NCBI GenBank assembly: GCA_015680685.1
Contig: MNCI01018059.1
Location: forward strand, 431,008-495,007
Source of the DNA: Gnetum montanum
Lineage: Eukaryota; Streptophyta; Gnetopsida; Gnetales; Gnetaceae
Direction of reading: 5' to 3'
DNA length: 64,000 bases
A model generated the notes under the pieces. It was not told where the DNA came from. It saw nothing but the letters and a program-made list of their open reading frames with translations, and did no database searches. The position numbers and the translations under genes are program-made. Positions 37,756 to 49,469 of the stretch are shown piece by piece. Position 1 is the first letter of the stretch, and the number at the start of each line of letters is the position of its first letter.

Positions 37756-38759
37756 TGATGAGACGCGATTCGCATAGGCCGTGATATCGCATCCCCTGCG
37801 ATATTGCATACGTGATATCACGGTCTGCCGCCATATCTATAAATAAGAGGCGGCTCTCCATTGTTTTCCCATCTTGAGTTAGAAGTAGGGAAACTCTGGC
37901 AGTTTGATCACTTTAGAGATAGAATATTTTCCATGTGCTTGCAGTAGGAGTCCTAAAGTGAACGGATTTTTATTCGAGCAACATTGTACCTGAACACAAG
38001 TTGTGTACAGCAATAAAGATGAGCTTTTTGGATAAACCTTGCAGTGCATGGAATAGGATTTTATTTATTATTTTCTCTCTCACCCTTAAACTCCTAGAAT
38101 GCGGTATGAGTACGACTTGATTACGAGCATCTAAGGATGTGTACAGATAGTCAAGGAATCGACTGCTCATCACATGCAATTTGAGTACGACTTGATTACG
38201 AGCATCTAGTGTGACTACTTGGTAACCCAGTGGCGTATCTAGGATCTACGCTTGGTAATCCCAGTGGTAGTCCCAGATGTGTATGGTTAGTCAAGGAATC
38301 GACTGCTCATCGCACTTAGGCTAGATAGATTCTCTCAACCCTTTCCTCCTAGTTAAGTGCCTCAATACGACCACTTCAAGCACGTGCGTTACACGCGGTG
38401 ATCCCAGCAACGATTAGCATTTGGTAGTCGTGGTTGCATCGGTTTAGGGTGTGTACGGTAAGTGGGAACGGATGCTGACGCTAGGTAGTTTAAACTTAGT
38501 TCATTAGTTAGAGTTAGTTAATTTCTCAACCCTTCACCTCGATAGCATAGGAGAAAAACATAAAAGATATAAAAATCATATAACTCGGACTTACTTAACC
38601 ATACACCGTGACAACCACAAGTAAGTCTGGGAAGACACAAATGATTAACCCCAAGTGTTCCATGGGGCGTGTAGGCACTTAGTCTGCGGAGTTTGACCGG
38701 ATCACGCGTGCTACGCTCGTTTCGTATGGTTGAGTGTAGGGGTACCTCGCCACCCATCA
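37756..38759 (+). mobile_element. Solo LTR, Athila-like family
   Basis: 1,004 bp from TGATGAGACG to CCACCCATCA, flanked by the duplication GAAAG (37751-37755, 38760-38764). It has U3 palindromes, a TATA-like CTATAAATAAGAGG at about 37837, and the longer U5 seen in element A. Its target duplication has the same sequence as that of the solo LTR at 17603. Confidence 0.92.
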
Positions 38760-39011
38760 GAAAGCTTCTTAATTTATATTATTTGTTTCTAATATATATT
38801 GGCTAGACATGTGATTTTTAAGGTAAACAATGCATTGGTACCATTTGTAATTTTAGGAGCATTCTAAGCCAAGATATGTAAAAACAAAAGTTGTGTCCAC
38901 CTACTTGTTTCATGTGGCAAAATTGTATGCCTTATTATTTATTTGACAAATCATGATTTTAGTTTTTATAGGTTAACTTTCATTCTTGAAAGGTCAAATT
39001 ATAGAAATTGA

Positions 39012-39135
39012 TGATGTGTTAGCCTAGTGGAAAGGGTCTTGGCCTAGTAACCGTAGGTCATAGGTTTGATTCTACTAAGTAAATAAATGCTGGGTTTTAC
39101 CTATGTTTCACTTATTTTAGGTTCCAATACCTTCA
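39012..39135 (+). mobile_element. tRNA-derived SINE, best-preserved copy
   Basis: Box A TAGCCTAGTGG at 39020-39030 and box B GGTTTGATTCT at 39063-39073 match the RNA polymerase III tRNA promoter consensus with tRNA-like spacing. The tail TTTTACCTATGTTTCACTTA and GGTTCCAATACC is shared with the copies at 6080 (minus) and 44150/61136. No clear target duplication is visible. The 38765-39011 interval to its left holds nothing I can identify. Confidence 0.72.
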
Positions 39136-39317
39136 AAATATAAAAATTGCAAATTTTTTTTACAACACTCTTAATAAAACTTAGCATTAAAATATAAAGT
39201 AAATTTGAATACTATTTCCAATTATAATTGGATATTGAACAGGCAATTGATATTGTAGTATTGTACAACCATGTTTTAAGAAAATTTTTAAAACCTCTAT
39301 GTAGATTAATGATGCGT

Positions 39318-42300
39318 TCATGCATCATCATACTCATAAATACATTTCAAATGTTTATAATGTTGATGTATGTCTTGCCATCCACCAATAAGACTAGGAC
39401 ACTGCATAATGGAAAGCACTTTTAACGACCTGATTTTGATGACAACGTCCATCCATGCTACGGCTAAATTGGAGCAATGATCTAGATTCAGTGTCTCCAA
39501 ACATGGAAGAGAGTGAAATGTGGCACCAAGATTCTTTAATTTTGTGCACTCACTCAATGACAAGAACTTGAGAGACACCAATCGCCCAATGTTGTTTGGA
39601 AGCTCTTCTAAACTAGTGCAACCAGTTAATTCGAGTGATTGCAACGAAGAAAGGTGCTCTAAACTTTGAGGCACTCGTGCAACTCTCGGACAATCATAGA
39701 CCGCTAAGCGGATCAATGAATTACAACCCCCTATGCTTGGTGGAAGTTCCCTTAATGAAGACGCACCTTGTATAGCTATACATTGTAAATGCAGCAGAGT
39801 GTGTAGTTCATCAGGCACGCTACACAACTGTTCACAATCCCATAAATACAATTCTACCAATGATTTCATGCATGCTAGCAGCCCTGTTGGTATTTCCCTC
39901 AAATACTTCCCAGCTAGAGACAAACTTTCTAGATTTAACATACCCGCAACGCGTTCGTGGACAGGACCAAAATCCAACTTTCCGCTTTCTTCCCCTGATG
40001 CTTCATTGACGAACTGGAAATTAAGTCGCAAAAGCTTCAAGTTGCCCGACATCTGTGCATTAATTGGAAACAGCCGATAGTAAGAAAATTATTCCAGGCA
40101 ATTAATTTTGCTAATTTGGTGTCATACAATATTTGAAAGCTTGCTTGGCTTTACCGGGTCAAAGTGCACGGTGCTGCTGGGTGCGTATATTAGGCTCCTC
40201 AGCATGGTGCACTGTTGCACATTAACCAGCTGCAGTTGCGAGTACTCTGATCGCCAATAAACAATCCTCGGGAACGCCTCTTTGCATATACCCTCGACTT
40301 TAATCACCTCATGATGACGCTGCGCAGAAATATCCAAAAAATCGGTGGAAAAGATGCGCAGGGATGCTGACATGAGGTCGAGCTTTTGCGATGGTAATAT
40401 GAGCTTCTCTCCTTCCACATACTCATAACCCTGCAGAAAAATGCCTTTGATATTGCACAGATCATCCTCCTGTAAATTAAGCTTAGATCTGTCATTTCAT
40501 TTCATGACACCACCGCGCACATGCTACTGATATAACAAGCAAATAAATAAAAATCAGATTAAAGTAATTACCTTCACATTAAAGTAATTACCTTAGCGTG
40601 CGTTGATTTCAGCAGCATGGATCGGAACTGCGAGACGCTGGTTATCCTTTGAGATTGCCCTTTTCTTTGGCCCATCTCTAACACAACGTCGTGCATTTTC
40701 GCCGTCACAACGTACGGATTGTCGAGCCTAACATGTTTGGTGTATTGCCAAGGTGTTTTCTTAAGCAAGGCCCTGTTTTCCAACGCTTCCATGATATCCT
40801 TCCCAAACATCCACTCCAATCGAGGCCATGTGTACCTCTGGTTGAAGAAGGCGCAAATATCAAGAAAAGCTTCGTGGTGGGATTGTTCCAAGCCAATCAA
40901 TGCCAAAGAAACCAAGTCAACATGTTTGCCACCAAAACGTAAGCCCTGCTCACGCGTGCGCTCCTCCTGAATGGCCTTCAAAGCCGCCTGCACTGTGCCT
41001 TTGTGGTACCGCATGTACCTGCCCACCAATTCAATAAGAAGTGGCATGCCTCCACATATGTTATGTAAATATTGCTTTTCTTCCTCCCTCAATTTTGCTG
41101 TCACATGACTCCCCATCTGCTTCTCCAGCATCGGCATCGCCTCTTTCTCCGACAGACATTCCACGTTGAAGCTCTTCACATCAGTATCGGGATTTCTAAC
41201 ATCAACCCCACTGTATACTACACTAGAATCTCTGGCCGTTAGAATCAGCCTAAGCTTTGTTGAGGCGTCCAGGTCATGCGGTAGTAATTTCCCAAGTTCT
41301 TGGCCGTCCAACACGTTGTCCACGTAAATGAAACACGGCTTGTGCTGGAAATATTTTTGTAAAAGCTTTTGCCCATCTGTAGTAGTTGAAGGCATCGATA
41401 CCTGCTGTTCAGCTATGTCCTCTAGAATCTTTGTCTGCACACTTAGCGTTAACGGCTTACTCCCGATGTTTTCATAAAGAGCCACCTTTGAAAATTTAAA
41501 TTCCAAGTTGTCATCTACTCTTGCATAAACAGCATCTGCAAGAGTAGTCTTCCCGACACCACCCAAGCCATACAAAATCACAACCACCACATTTTTGCTA
41601 CTTTCTAGCTCCAGCATTTCAACAACTGTTCTCAGTGTTTCTTCTTGTATTGCTGCAAGCAATGTTAATATGGGCTAAGAAAATCAAACATGTAATTAAA
41701 CAAAAGTACAAAACCGATAGATCGCCAATGTAATACATGGAAGAGGAATTAAAGAAAAATTTAATCGCTTGCCTGCATGTTTGGGATAGGATTCCATCCT
41801 CTGCAAATCCAACGACACTTGATTTGCATCATAAGTTCGAAGGATAACTTGGAACATTAAGTGTTGGTAAATCTTTTCAAGACTGCGACGAACGCTTTCT
41901 AACTGCTGTTTTTCTATGGGTGCTTTGAACAATCTGTTTTACATATAGGGAGGTGGTTAGAAAATGTAACAGCTAAATACTCTTTCATAGCATACAAAAT
42001 ATCATTATATTACTGTTGTCACTCACTTGTACCACCAGGAGGATTTGGCTTGGAAGAAGCATAAAGCTGCTCCTTCAACTACCAGTTGCAGCGCCTCTTC
42101 CATTAAACCTGCAATTTGCTGTTTGAGCTTTGGCCTTTGTTTCAGAATGTGAAGGTACTCCGCAAGTCTATACATTTCGTTTAACACATCTAAACACTCT
42201 GTCTTGTTTGAGGATATCAGATCCAATCTCTCAAGGACAAAAGACACTGCCAACAAGCCCGCAGCAACCCAATGAGCCTTCCCAACTCCATTCAGGACTG

Positions 42301-43075
42301 TTTTGGCAACGTCCTTGACAGTAGCATCTTGCTTGTTCGATATCTACGCTTAATGGATTTTGGCTTTTACTATTGACTGCCTTAAATTCGTTATAAATAA
42401 ACTCTGAATTTTATTTACAAGGGGAATACTCACAAGACTACTGGCAGCATCCGCAGATTCAGCAAATAGATCTTTCAATTTGCTCAGATCCGTTCTGTCC
42501 ATAGATAGACATTTCTTCCTTTCAACTTTAGCATCCTTAGAAGATGAAATGCGTGATCCCTGCATTTAGACTCCACGAGTGAAAATTTATGAAGCTCCCC
42601 AACAACACACAAACCACAAATGTTCGCAAATTAGTAAAAACAATATATAACACATTTGCGAACAAGACTAGTTAACAGACTTGAAAGTATCGTCGTAGAT
42701 GTATTTTGGCATGATCGGTGCATTTATGCCCACAAGTGAAAATGGAGTCTCCCATATACACCCCAAAATCTCAGTTTTCAGTACGGCTAATGAAAATACA
42801 GTGAGTTCAATGCATTGTAGCAAACGAACCTTGGCATGGTCAAGAAGGATGCGAATGTACTCAACGAGATAGGCGAGGTCTCCGTCAACGCCATGCTTTG
42901 ACATGTCAAGGATGCTTTGGCATACAGCAGGTGCAGAAATGGATGCTTCTCCTGCTTGTGCACTTGGATCATTAGCACCTACTGCAGCAGCAGGATTCCC
43001 TGCAATGACAGCAACATTATCTCGTATGCCACAGCAGCGGCAACAATAATGATATAGTGACTTGGCGTTGCCCAT
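39318..43075 (-). CDS. NLR immune receptor (NB-ARC-LRR) with acylated-type N-terminus, seven exons
   Basis: Exons on the minus strand: 43075-42830, 42558/9-42434, 42343-42027, 41933-41773, 41652-40592, 40469-40155 and 40052-39318. They join in frame to 986 residues with no internal stop; intron 4 uses a GC donor. NLRs are intracellular ATP switches that sense pathogen effectors. NB-ARC (about 290-640) shows P-loop GLGGVGKTT (about 312), kinase-2 FIYVDNV, RNBS-B LILTARD, GMPL, RNBS-D AFLDICAFF and MHDV (about 603). LRRs fill 743-986 (LEELPNNIGRLVSLKFLSL). The start MGNAKSLYHYCCRCC predicts N-myristoylation and palmitoylation, so membrane attachment. Residues 60-280 are helical and are not a TIR, kinase, hydrolase or recognisable RPW8 domain. 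Kinase-2 has Asn in place of the usual second Asp. This is the only intact host gene seen. Confidence 0.9.
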
Positions 43076-43221
43076 CAGCGTAGAGAGCCTGAAAATTTGC
43101 GCACTAGTGGAAAATGAAAAAGATTGCAAATCTGTGGAGCTAAATGGCAATGAGTGTTCTGATATAAGGTAGTGGGGGAATTCGAGGAAGCTATCAATCA
43201 AGCAGAAGCAAGGAAGGAAGG

Positions 43222-43650
43222 AATGGGGATCAGAATAACTTGCAATGGGATACAGAACAAGGATTCGTGCTCTATTGGGAATACAGAAAATGCTTTTTTT
43301 GCTTCGGCAGACATTCTGTGACTGAACCCACTACATTTGCTTTAACTTACAAAGCTAAATAGTTAATGATGAAATGTGTATTATTCGTTGTTGAATGTCT
43401 TTTGACTTCTGCTTTTCGCTTTAATCGGAATAAAGGCAATGGAAACCATCGAATAAGGAGGATTGTGTCGGGATTAGCATAACTTGCAATAGGGAACAAG
43501 GATTCGGGATTTAATAGAAATAAAGAACATGCTTTTTTTGCCTTGGCAGACAAGATTCCGTGACGGAACCCACGACATTTGCTTTGACGAACAAATTGTG
43601 CATTATTCGTTGTTAAATGTTTTTTGACTGCAGCCTTTTCGTTTCCCTTA
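43222..43650. repeat. Tandem duplication upstream of the NLR gene (244-bp offset)
   Basis: ATAACTTGCAAT begins at 43235 and again at 43479. Shared blocks follow in order (GAACAAGGATTCG, ATGCTTTTTTTGC, GGCAGACA, CATTTGCTTT, ATTATTCGTTGTT). The copies are diverged, about 80% by eye. They lie 150-575 bp upstream of the NLR start codon and so cover its probable promoter. Confidence 0.85.
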
Positions 43651-43832
43651 TTTTATCTCGGCTTCCCGTTTACTTGTTCTCGGATGTTAACGATGATGCT
43701 ATAAATCTTTAATTTGCGGATACTTACCATCGTGCTGCAAAGCCACACCTCCCCATTGGAGTTCATACTTCTAAGAATATGAAGATAATGGACATTCCAA
43801 AATCAATATTAAAAATTGATCTCTTGATGTTA

Positions 43833-43925
43833 GATTTTTACATTCTACTACAATTGAACCCATGACTTGGAGGTTCCAAATCAAGAATCTTTACCACTAG
43901 ACTAACACTTCATTGCTATATTTTA
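43833..43925 (-). mobile_element. tRNA-derived SINE copy, minus strand
   Basis: Minus-strand box A TAGTCTAGTGG (43904-43894) and box B GGGTTCAATTG (43861-43851), with GATTCTTGATTTGG between them as in the 6080 copy. The 3' tail is truncated. Confidence 0.7.
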
Positions 43926-44039
43926 AAATAGTCATTGATATCTTTCCTTTGGGACGTGCCATGATCATCTAGCAAATTACAAATTAGGTACTAGCCAAAG
44001 GTAAGAATTTTGATTTGGAAACTCGAAATTATGGATTTG

Positions 44040-44150
44040 ATACTTATGGTTAACATTATAGAGGAATATAACAATATCTCAAGGTCACAAGTTCGATTCT
44101 ACTAGGTAGCACTGAGTTATAAACCTTTATAAATCTTGGGGTGTACCTAT
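44040..44150 (+). mobile_element. SINE copy split by the Tat element, left part
   Basis: Box B AGTTCGATTCT at 44090-44100 and the tail GGTGTACCTAT run up to the LTR. The continuation GTTTCAATTATTTCAGGTTC is at 61141, directly after the second CCTAT. Joined, they match the tail of the SINE at 39012. Box A is degenerate. Confidence 0.75.
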
Positions 44151-45442
44151 TGAAACACCGTGAAAATTGCGAGTCGGCCTCAGGCAAAGATTCGCAATTC
44201 CAGCAAGAACGCGCATCAGATTTGTTCGAAGGACAGGTTTACGCTCTATTACGCACGGCAGCGTAATGAGCGTAATAAGCTTCAAGACAGTCGAAGGCAG
44301 AGTTCAGAGAAGCACAACAGGTCGGCACTTTTTCTTGCAATACATGGATAACTTGTCTTTACGCTCGTTACGCGGCGGTGCGTACCATGGCGTATGTTAT
44401 CAAGTTGTACATTGCCTACGCTTCATTACGCGTAGTTGCGTAGTGAGCGTAAGTTATACATTGTTTACGCTTCATCACNNNNNNNNNNNNNNNNNNNNNN
44501 NNNNNNNNNNNNNNNNNNNNNNNNNNNNNNNNNNNNNNNNNNNNNNNNNNNNNNNNNNNNNNNNNNNNNNNNNNNNNNNNNNNNNNNNNNNNNNNNNNNN
44601 NNNNNNNNNNNNNNNNNNNNNNNNNNNNNNNNNNNNNNNNNNNNNNNNNNNNNNNNNNNNNNNNNNNNNNNNNNNNNNNNNNNNNNNNNNNNNNNNNNNN
44701 NNNNNNNNNNNNNNNNNNNNNNNNNNNNNNNNNNNNNNNNNNNNNNNNNNNNNNNNNNNNNNNNNNNNNNNNNNNNNNNNNNNNNNNNNNNNNNNNNNNN
44801 NNNNNNNNNNNNNNNNNNNNNNNNNNNNNNNNNNNNNNNNNNNNNNNNNNNNNNNNNNNNNNNNNNNNNNNNNNNNNNNNNNNNNNNNNNNNNNNNNNNN
44901 NNNNNNNNNNNNNNNNNNNNNNNNNNNNNNNNNNNNNNNNNNNNNNNNNNNNNNNNNNNNNNNNNNNNNNNNNNNNNNNNNNNNNNNNNNNNNNNNNNNN
45001 NNTCAGCTTTAGCCCACAAGGTAGATCGGACTTCTGTTTAGACCGTTTTGCTTGTTGTTTTGTGCTTGTTTCATATATTGTAATCGGGGATTCCCCAGTG
45101 TAATTTCTTATACAAGATACACATTTCAAGTCAAAGCGCAGATCTTGAAGCTTCGTGCTTCTCTTATGTCAGCCTTCTTTCATCGTGTTTAGCATTATCA
45201 CCGTTGCAACTTGTCTACATCGTTTTCCCCTCGTTTTACGACTCCTCAAACCAGATCGCTTTCCTTTTACGCACTTTGCATTGTTTTACTGACCCGTAAG
45301 TCCCTGTCTGATCGACAAGACCGTTCAGGGTGCCACGGATTCGCTTTCTCCAGCATAGCCCTCGCGTGGATCCGTGGCTAAAACTGTGTACGCCGGAAAC
45401 TCGGTCGGTATTTTCCAGCTGCCGACGTTTTCTGTCGTTACA
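44151..45442 (+). repeat. Tat element 5' LTR (interrupted by an N run)
   Basis: 328 bp of U3, an N run (44479-45002) and 440 bp of R/U5. The partner LTR shows that 732 bp belong where 524 N were placed, so the missing part includes the U3 repeats and the TATA box. Seven differences are visible in the first 328 bp, all C-T or G-A transitions. Confidence 0.93.
44479..45002. other. Assembly gap (524 N) in the 5' LTR
   Basis: A run of N. The corresponding sequence in the 3' LTR is 59965-60696. No feature should be drawn across it. Confidence 1.
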
Positions 45443-45470
45443 GTTTTCTGGCGCTAGAAGGAGGGCCTTC
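45443..45470 (+). promoter_or_regulatory. Primer-binding site of the Tat element
   Basis: Directly after the 5' LTR, TCTGGCGCTAGAAGGAGGG contains TGG followed by a tRNA-3'-end-like complement. I cannot name the isoacceptor with confidence. The location and the TGGCGC start fit Tat-lineage elements. Confidence 0.6.
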
Positions 45471-45689
45471 AGGCTCCGATCCGAATATTTCGGGTAACCC
45501 TGTTAGAGATCCATACCCTAAACCATAGACGTAATACCTCTAGGGAAGTCTACGGTTAATCGTGTGGTATAGATCGGTCGCAAGGACGATTTCTTTGAAA
45601 TCCTACAGGGTAGAAAGCCTTTTCTGCTTTTTGTTGCCAGCCATTTTCTCTTAGATCCAATTATCAGTCACCGTTGACTTCATTGATCA

Positions 45690-48600
45690 ATGGATTCATT
45701 TTACTCAAACACAACCGCCATGGTTACCCTCGATCTGGGTGTCGCACCTGTGAATCCTACGGTGGTCACAGGGCCAGCTCCCGGTGCGATAGGACCTCAG
45801 GGACCATTACGCCGATCCTTGAGGATTCAGGGGAAAGAGCCCATCTTTACGGTTATAACCGCTGAAGAATACAGTTTTATATGCGTCAAGATCTAGGCAG
45901 GGCTGGCTCTCAGCCGAGCCGAGCAGGAGGCGAAGCGAAATTTTGAGGTGCTCCATCGAGGGGGCTATGATTTTAAGCCAACGGCCTACGATATAATCCC
46001 CTTGACTGACCAGTACCACGAATTGATCGCACAGCTCATCATGGCCAGAGGCCAGACTTCACAACCTGTGGTGGAGCCTCAGCATGAGGAGGAGGCAGAG
46101 GACGAATTTGCGGCTCTGTCGGAACATTCGTTCCATACTCTGACACCCCACACGTATGTAAATCCATTGTTCCCTTTCAACGGAGAGGCAGCTTCTCTGG
46201 ACTCAACCGCAACCACGTAGACACAAATCCCTGTCTTTCCACAGGCCAACGTGCAGCCGTCTGGATTGCCAACGCAACTACCGCATAACGCGGGGGTGGT
46301 CCCATCACAACACGTAGTCAACATTCCGGTGGTGATCCCGGCGACCACCGCGCCCCATTTTATCCCTCAGGTACAAGCTCATGCTGTACCGACGACTCGC
46401 TCAGCGCAAATCTTCCTGCCCCCGCCAACTCAGCAATACACCGTAACCGTACCACAGCAGAGCTTTATGCAATACGCTGCAACATGTCAATGGATCAACC
46501 CAGCTATGCAACATCACCCGTCTGCGGTGTACGGTGCACAGCCCTCAGTCACACCTGCGGTACAATCTTCGCGGGTGCTTCCTCAATATACCTATCATTA
46601 TCCTGCGTAGCAGGCAGGAGTTAACCTCCCGTCTCAGACCGGTGGATGGAGGCCTTCGCAAGCCCCCTAACCTGCAGGAACCCCTGCTCCACCAGTGGTT
46701 AGCCAACCACCTCCTGCATTCCAGTTTCCTAAGGCTGCCCGCCCAGTTCAACCTCCTGTACCTGCTGCACAGACACCTCCGCCAACAGGTCTGGATCAAG
46801 CTTTCCAGCTTATCCAGACACTTACTGAAGAGGTTCGACGCCTCAAGACCGCTGGAGCTGATACCGTTCAAATCATGGACTTCTATCAAGATGATCCCAT
46901 CAATCCAGCGGTCCCTGTGTTGTCGTTGCCACCAGGGATGTCCCTCCCTCATTTTACCAAGTATAATGGAGAGGGGGATCCCAACACCCATCTAGCCACC
47001 TTCCGATCTGAATCTTTGTTGTTACAACAGTGGCCTCACACTTTCATCCGAGTCTTCGCGATGTCATTAACGGGTAAGGCTTTGGACTGGTATAGAGCCC
47101 TCCCACGCTCTTCCATTTCCACCTTGGAAGAGCTGCTGACTCAATTTGTGACCCGATTCAAATATAACATGAAGCTGGAAGTCACGTTGGAATAGCTTAT
47201 GGGGGTGAAACAAGACCCGCTCGAGCCAGTCCAGAAGTTTATACAGCGTTGAAATGCTACCTTGAATGAGATCCGCGAACCGATTGCGGACTCCCACCTA
47301 TTGGCTATATTCAAGGGAGCAGTCAACGATTTTATTAAATCAAAGCTGTATTATCTTTCCCCCGGCAATATACATCAGGCCTTCGCCCAAGTCCGAAGCA
47401 TCCAAGATGCTGCGGAGGCCAACAAAGACCCGGCATATGTCGCCTACAAGAACACACACAACAAAGCTAAAGACAAGGGCAAGGCAGTGACAACGACAGT
47501 AGCTGCGCTGACTGAAAATGCGAAAAATAAGAACAAGAAGGCACCTACAACAGCGCCCCCTGAGGCCACGGCTGGTGCCGGCACCAGCCAAGCCACAGCT
47601 GCCCCTGAATAGGCCCCCCAGCCAAAACCAAACTTTGAGCGTAAAGATCGTTCAAAGTATGCGGCTCTACCCGTGAAACATTCTGAACTGCTGAAACAAT
47701 TGTTGGCGACAGGACACATTCAAACTAAGAAAGTGTCCGAGGAAGCCCTGAAGCGTCACAGACGTCACTGTGAGCTGCTGAAGGACCCTTCTTTAGCTTT
47801 GCCTAACGAGCAAGCGGTTCCAAGATCTTTCAGGCTGGACCGTTTCTGTGACTACCACCAGATGTGTGGTCACGACACGGATTACTGTTGGGCGTTGAAG
47901 GACGATATTCAACGCATGGTCGATGAGGGTCATCTAAAACTAGACAGCAGTAATCCTACGCATTCGGAAAATCAAACACTGCATGTATACAAGGATTCGT
48001 TGAACGCAAGTTACGATCCCTATACAATCACTGTAGTGAGTACGGACAGTGAGCGTGGGGGACCGCCAAAGCAGCCTTTTTTTTTGCGCGTGCCCGCTAG
48101 CTCACAAAGGGGGCCAACTACTTCTTCGGCAACCAGTGGGGCCTCACGGCCACCGTTTATCATACGGGCACCTTCTCAAATGCGCCCTCAGTCACGCGAC
48201 AGTGCCCAAGCCGCGGGTCCATCCGTGCCCATGCCGAGAGCGCCCTTTATTATTAGGGTGCCAAAACCGCAGGAAGCTCCTCTCACGCAGGGGCAGGCCT
48301 CTAGCCAGAACCACCAGCCATCACCTCCCAAGCGAAAGGAGGAGAACGCAGTTAATGCAACGAAAGACCACCCTACGCTCGGCTTCCCTAAGCCCAGGCC
48401 CCTGGCCTCTGTCCCTATGTCTATGCCCCAAAAGCAAGCCAAGGGGACAGAAACACAACCACCTTCTCTTGGCAGAAAAAAGAACAACCTCACCATTGAC
48501 ACCGCTCCGCCCCGAGAGATCCGTCTTTTGGGCCGAATGGAGGAGGACAAGGGGGATAAACAACCCTGCCGGGAGAAGGACCTCCTCGATGCGTTCACGC

Positions 48601-49469
48601 AGGTCAAACAAGCTCTCAAACAAAAGAATACAACGCTGAGCCTGTACGACCTACTGATGACCTCTCGAGAACACCACGAGGCTATGGTACGCATGTTGAC
48701 GTCCATATCAGTGGATGCCAGCCTGCCAGCGGAAGAGGAAGCGATACACGCTATCATGTTTCCTCCTGAAGCTGAACAACCCAAGCCCACCTCGTTGCCC
48801 TTCCTGGACGGGTCTGTCAAAGATGATCCGGAGAAAGGTCAAGTAACGACTGAGCCCATGTTCATTACCATTCGGGTCGGCCAGTACCGAATCCGGAGGG
48901 TACACGTGGATGATGGTGCAGCTGCCAATGTCGTTCCCTATTCCATCGTGGATAGGTTGGGATTGGTTGACCAAATCACTCCCACGATGACAGCTTGCGT
49001 GAAATCATTCAACGGATCACGGGTGCAAGTCAAGGGGACGGTGCGTATTGAGTTTGTGGCGGGGAATCAATTCCCAACTGAAGCCACATTCTTAGTCGTC
49101 GAGGAGATGCCTGGCTTTAACTTAATCTTAGGGAGGTCATGGTTAGCCCAGCTAAGGACAGTCTCGTCGCCGATACATCAAGAGATACACCTGCCCTACG
49201 CCGGAGGGGAGGTTATCATACGCGTTGACGAGGTTGCCCCTAGAACCGTCAACAACATTGAAGAAGAACGGGGTTCGGAGATCGAAGCGACTGACGATCA
49301 GTCCTGTCTCCAAGCCCCTAAACAGAACGACAACAATGCCGATGGTCTAGCCTGGGCCGACCTGCCATTTCCGGATGGCAGCGTAGAGGAGTCAAACCCC
49401 AAGCCTCCTCGCCCTTACGCAGCGCTTAACGTAAAGGCCATTAAGAAACAATTGCGTATTGATGGTTGA
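45690..49469 (+). pseudogene. Gag-protease polyprotein of the Tat element
   Basis: One reading frame of 1,260 codons starting MDSFYSNTTAM, with seven internal stops (45894 TAG, 46218 TAG, 46608 TAG, 46668 TAA, 47193 TAG, 47250 TGA, 47610 TAG) and no frameshift. Its first 350 codons are Pro/Gln-rich. The gag core is at about 46920-47200 (LPHFTKYNGEGDPNTHL, ALDWYRALPRSSIS). A Tat-type zinc motif CDYHQMCGHDTDYC lies at about 47848. The aspartic protease is at about 48860-49200 (VDDGAAANVV, FNLILGRSWL). The Asp-Asp-Gly at the active site replaces the usual Asp-Ser/Thr-Gly. A donor-like AAC-GTAAAG near the end (about 49430) could join to the acceptor at 54657. Confidence 0.88.

Noticed and set aside
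44167-45129. Long open frames across the second N run
   Set aside because: They cross an assembly gap inside an LTR and have no coding support.
48049-48820. Alternative frames on both strands of the protease region
   Set aside because: They are shadows of the conserved gag-protease frame and show no family match.
45690-49469. Stop-codon reassignment or programmed readthrough as the reason for many in-frame TAG codons
   Set aside because: The NLR gene uses ordinary stops, and TAG positions coincide with conserved Gln codons in a mutational pattern; decay explains this more simply.
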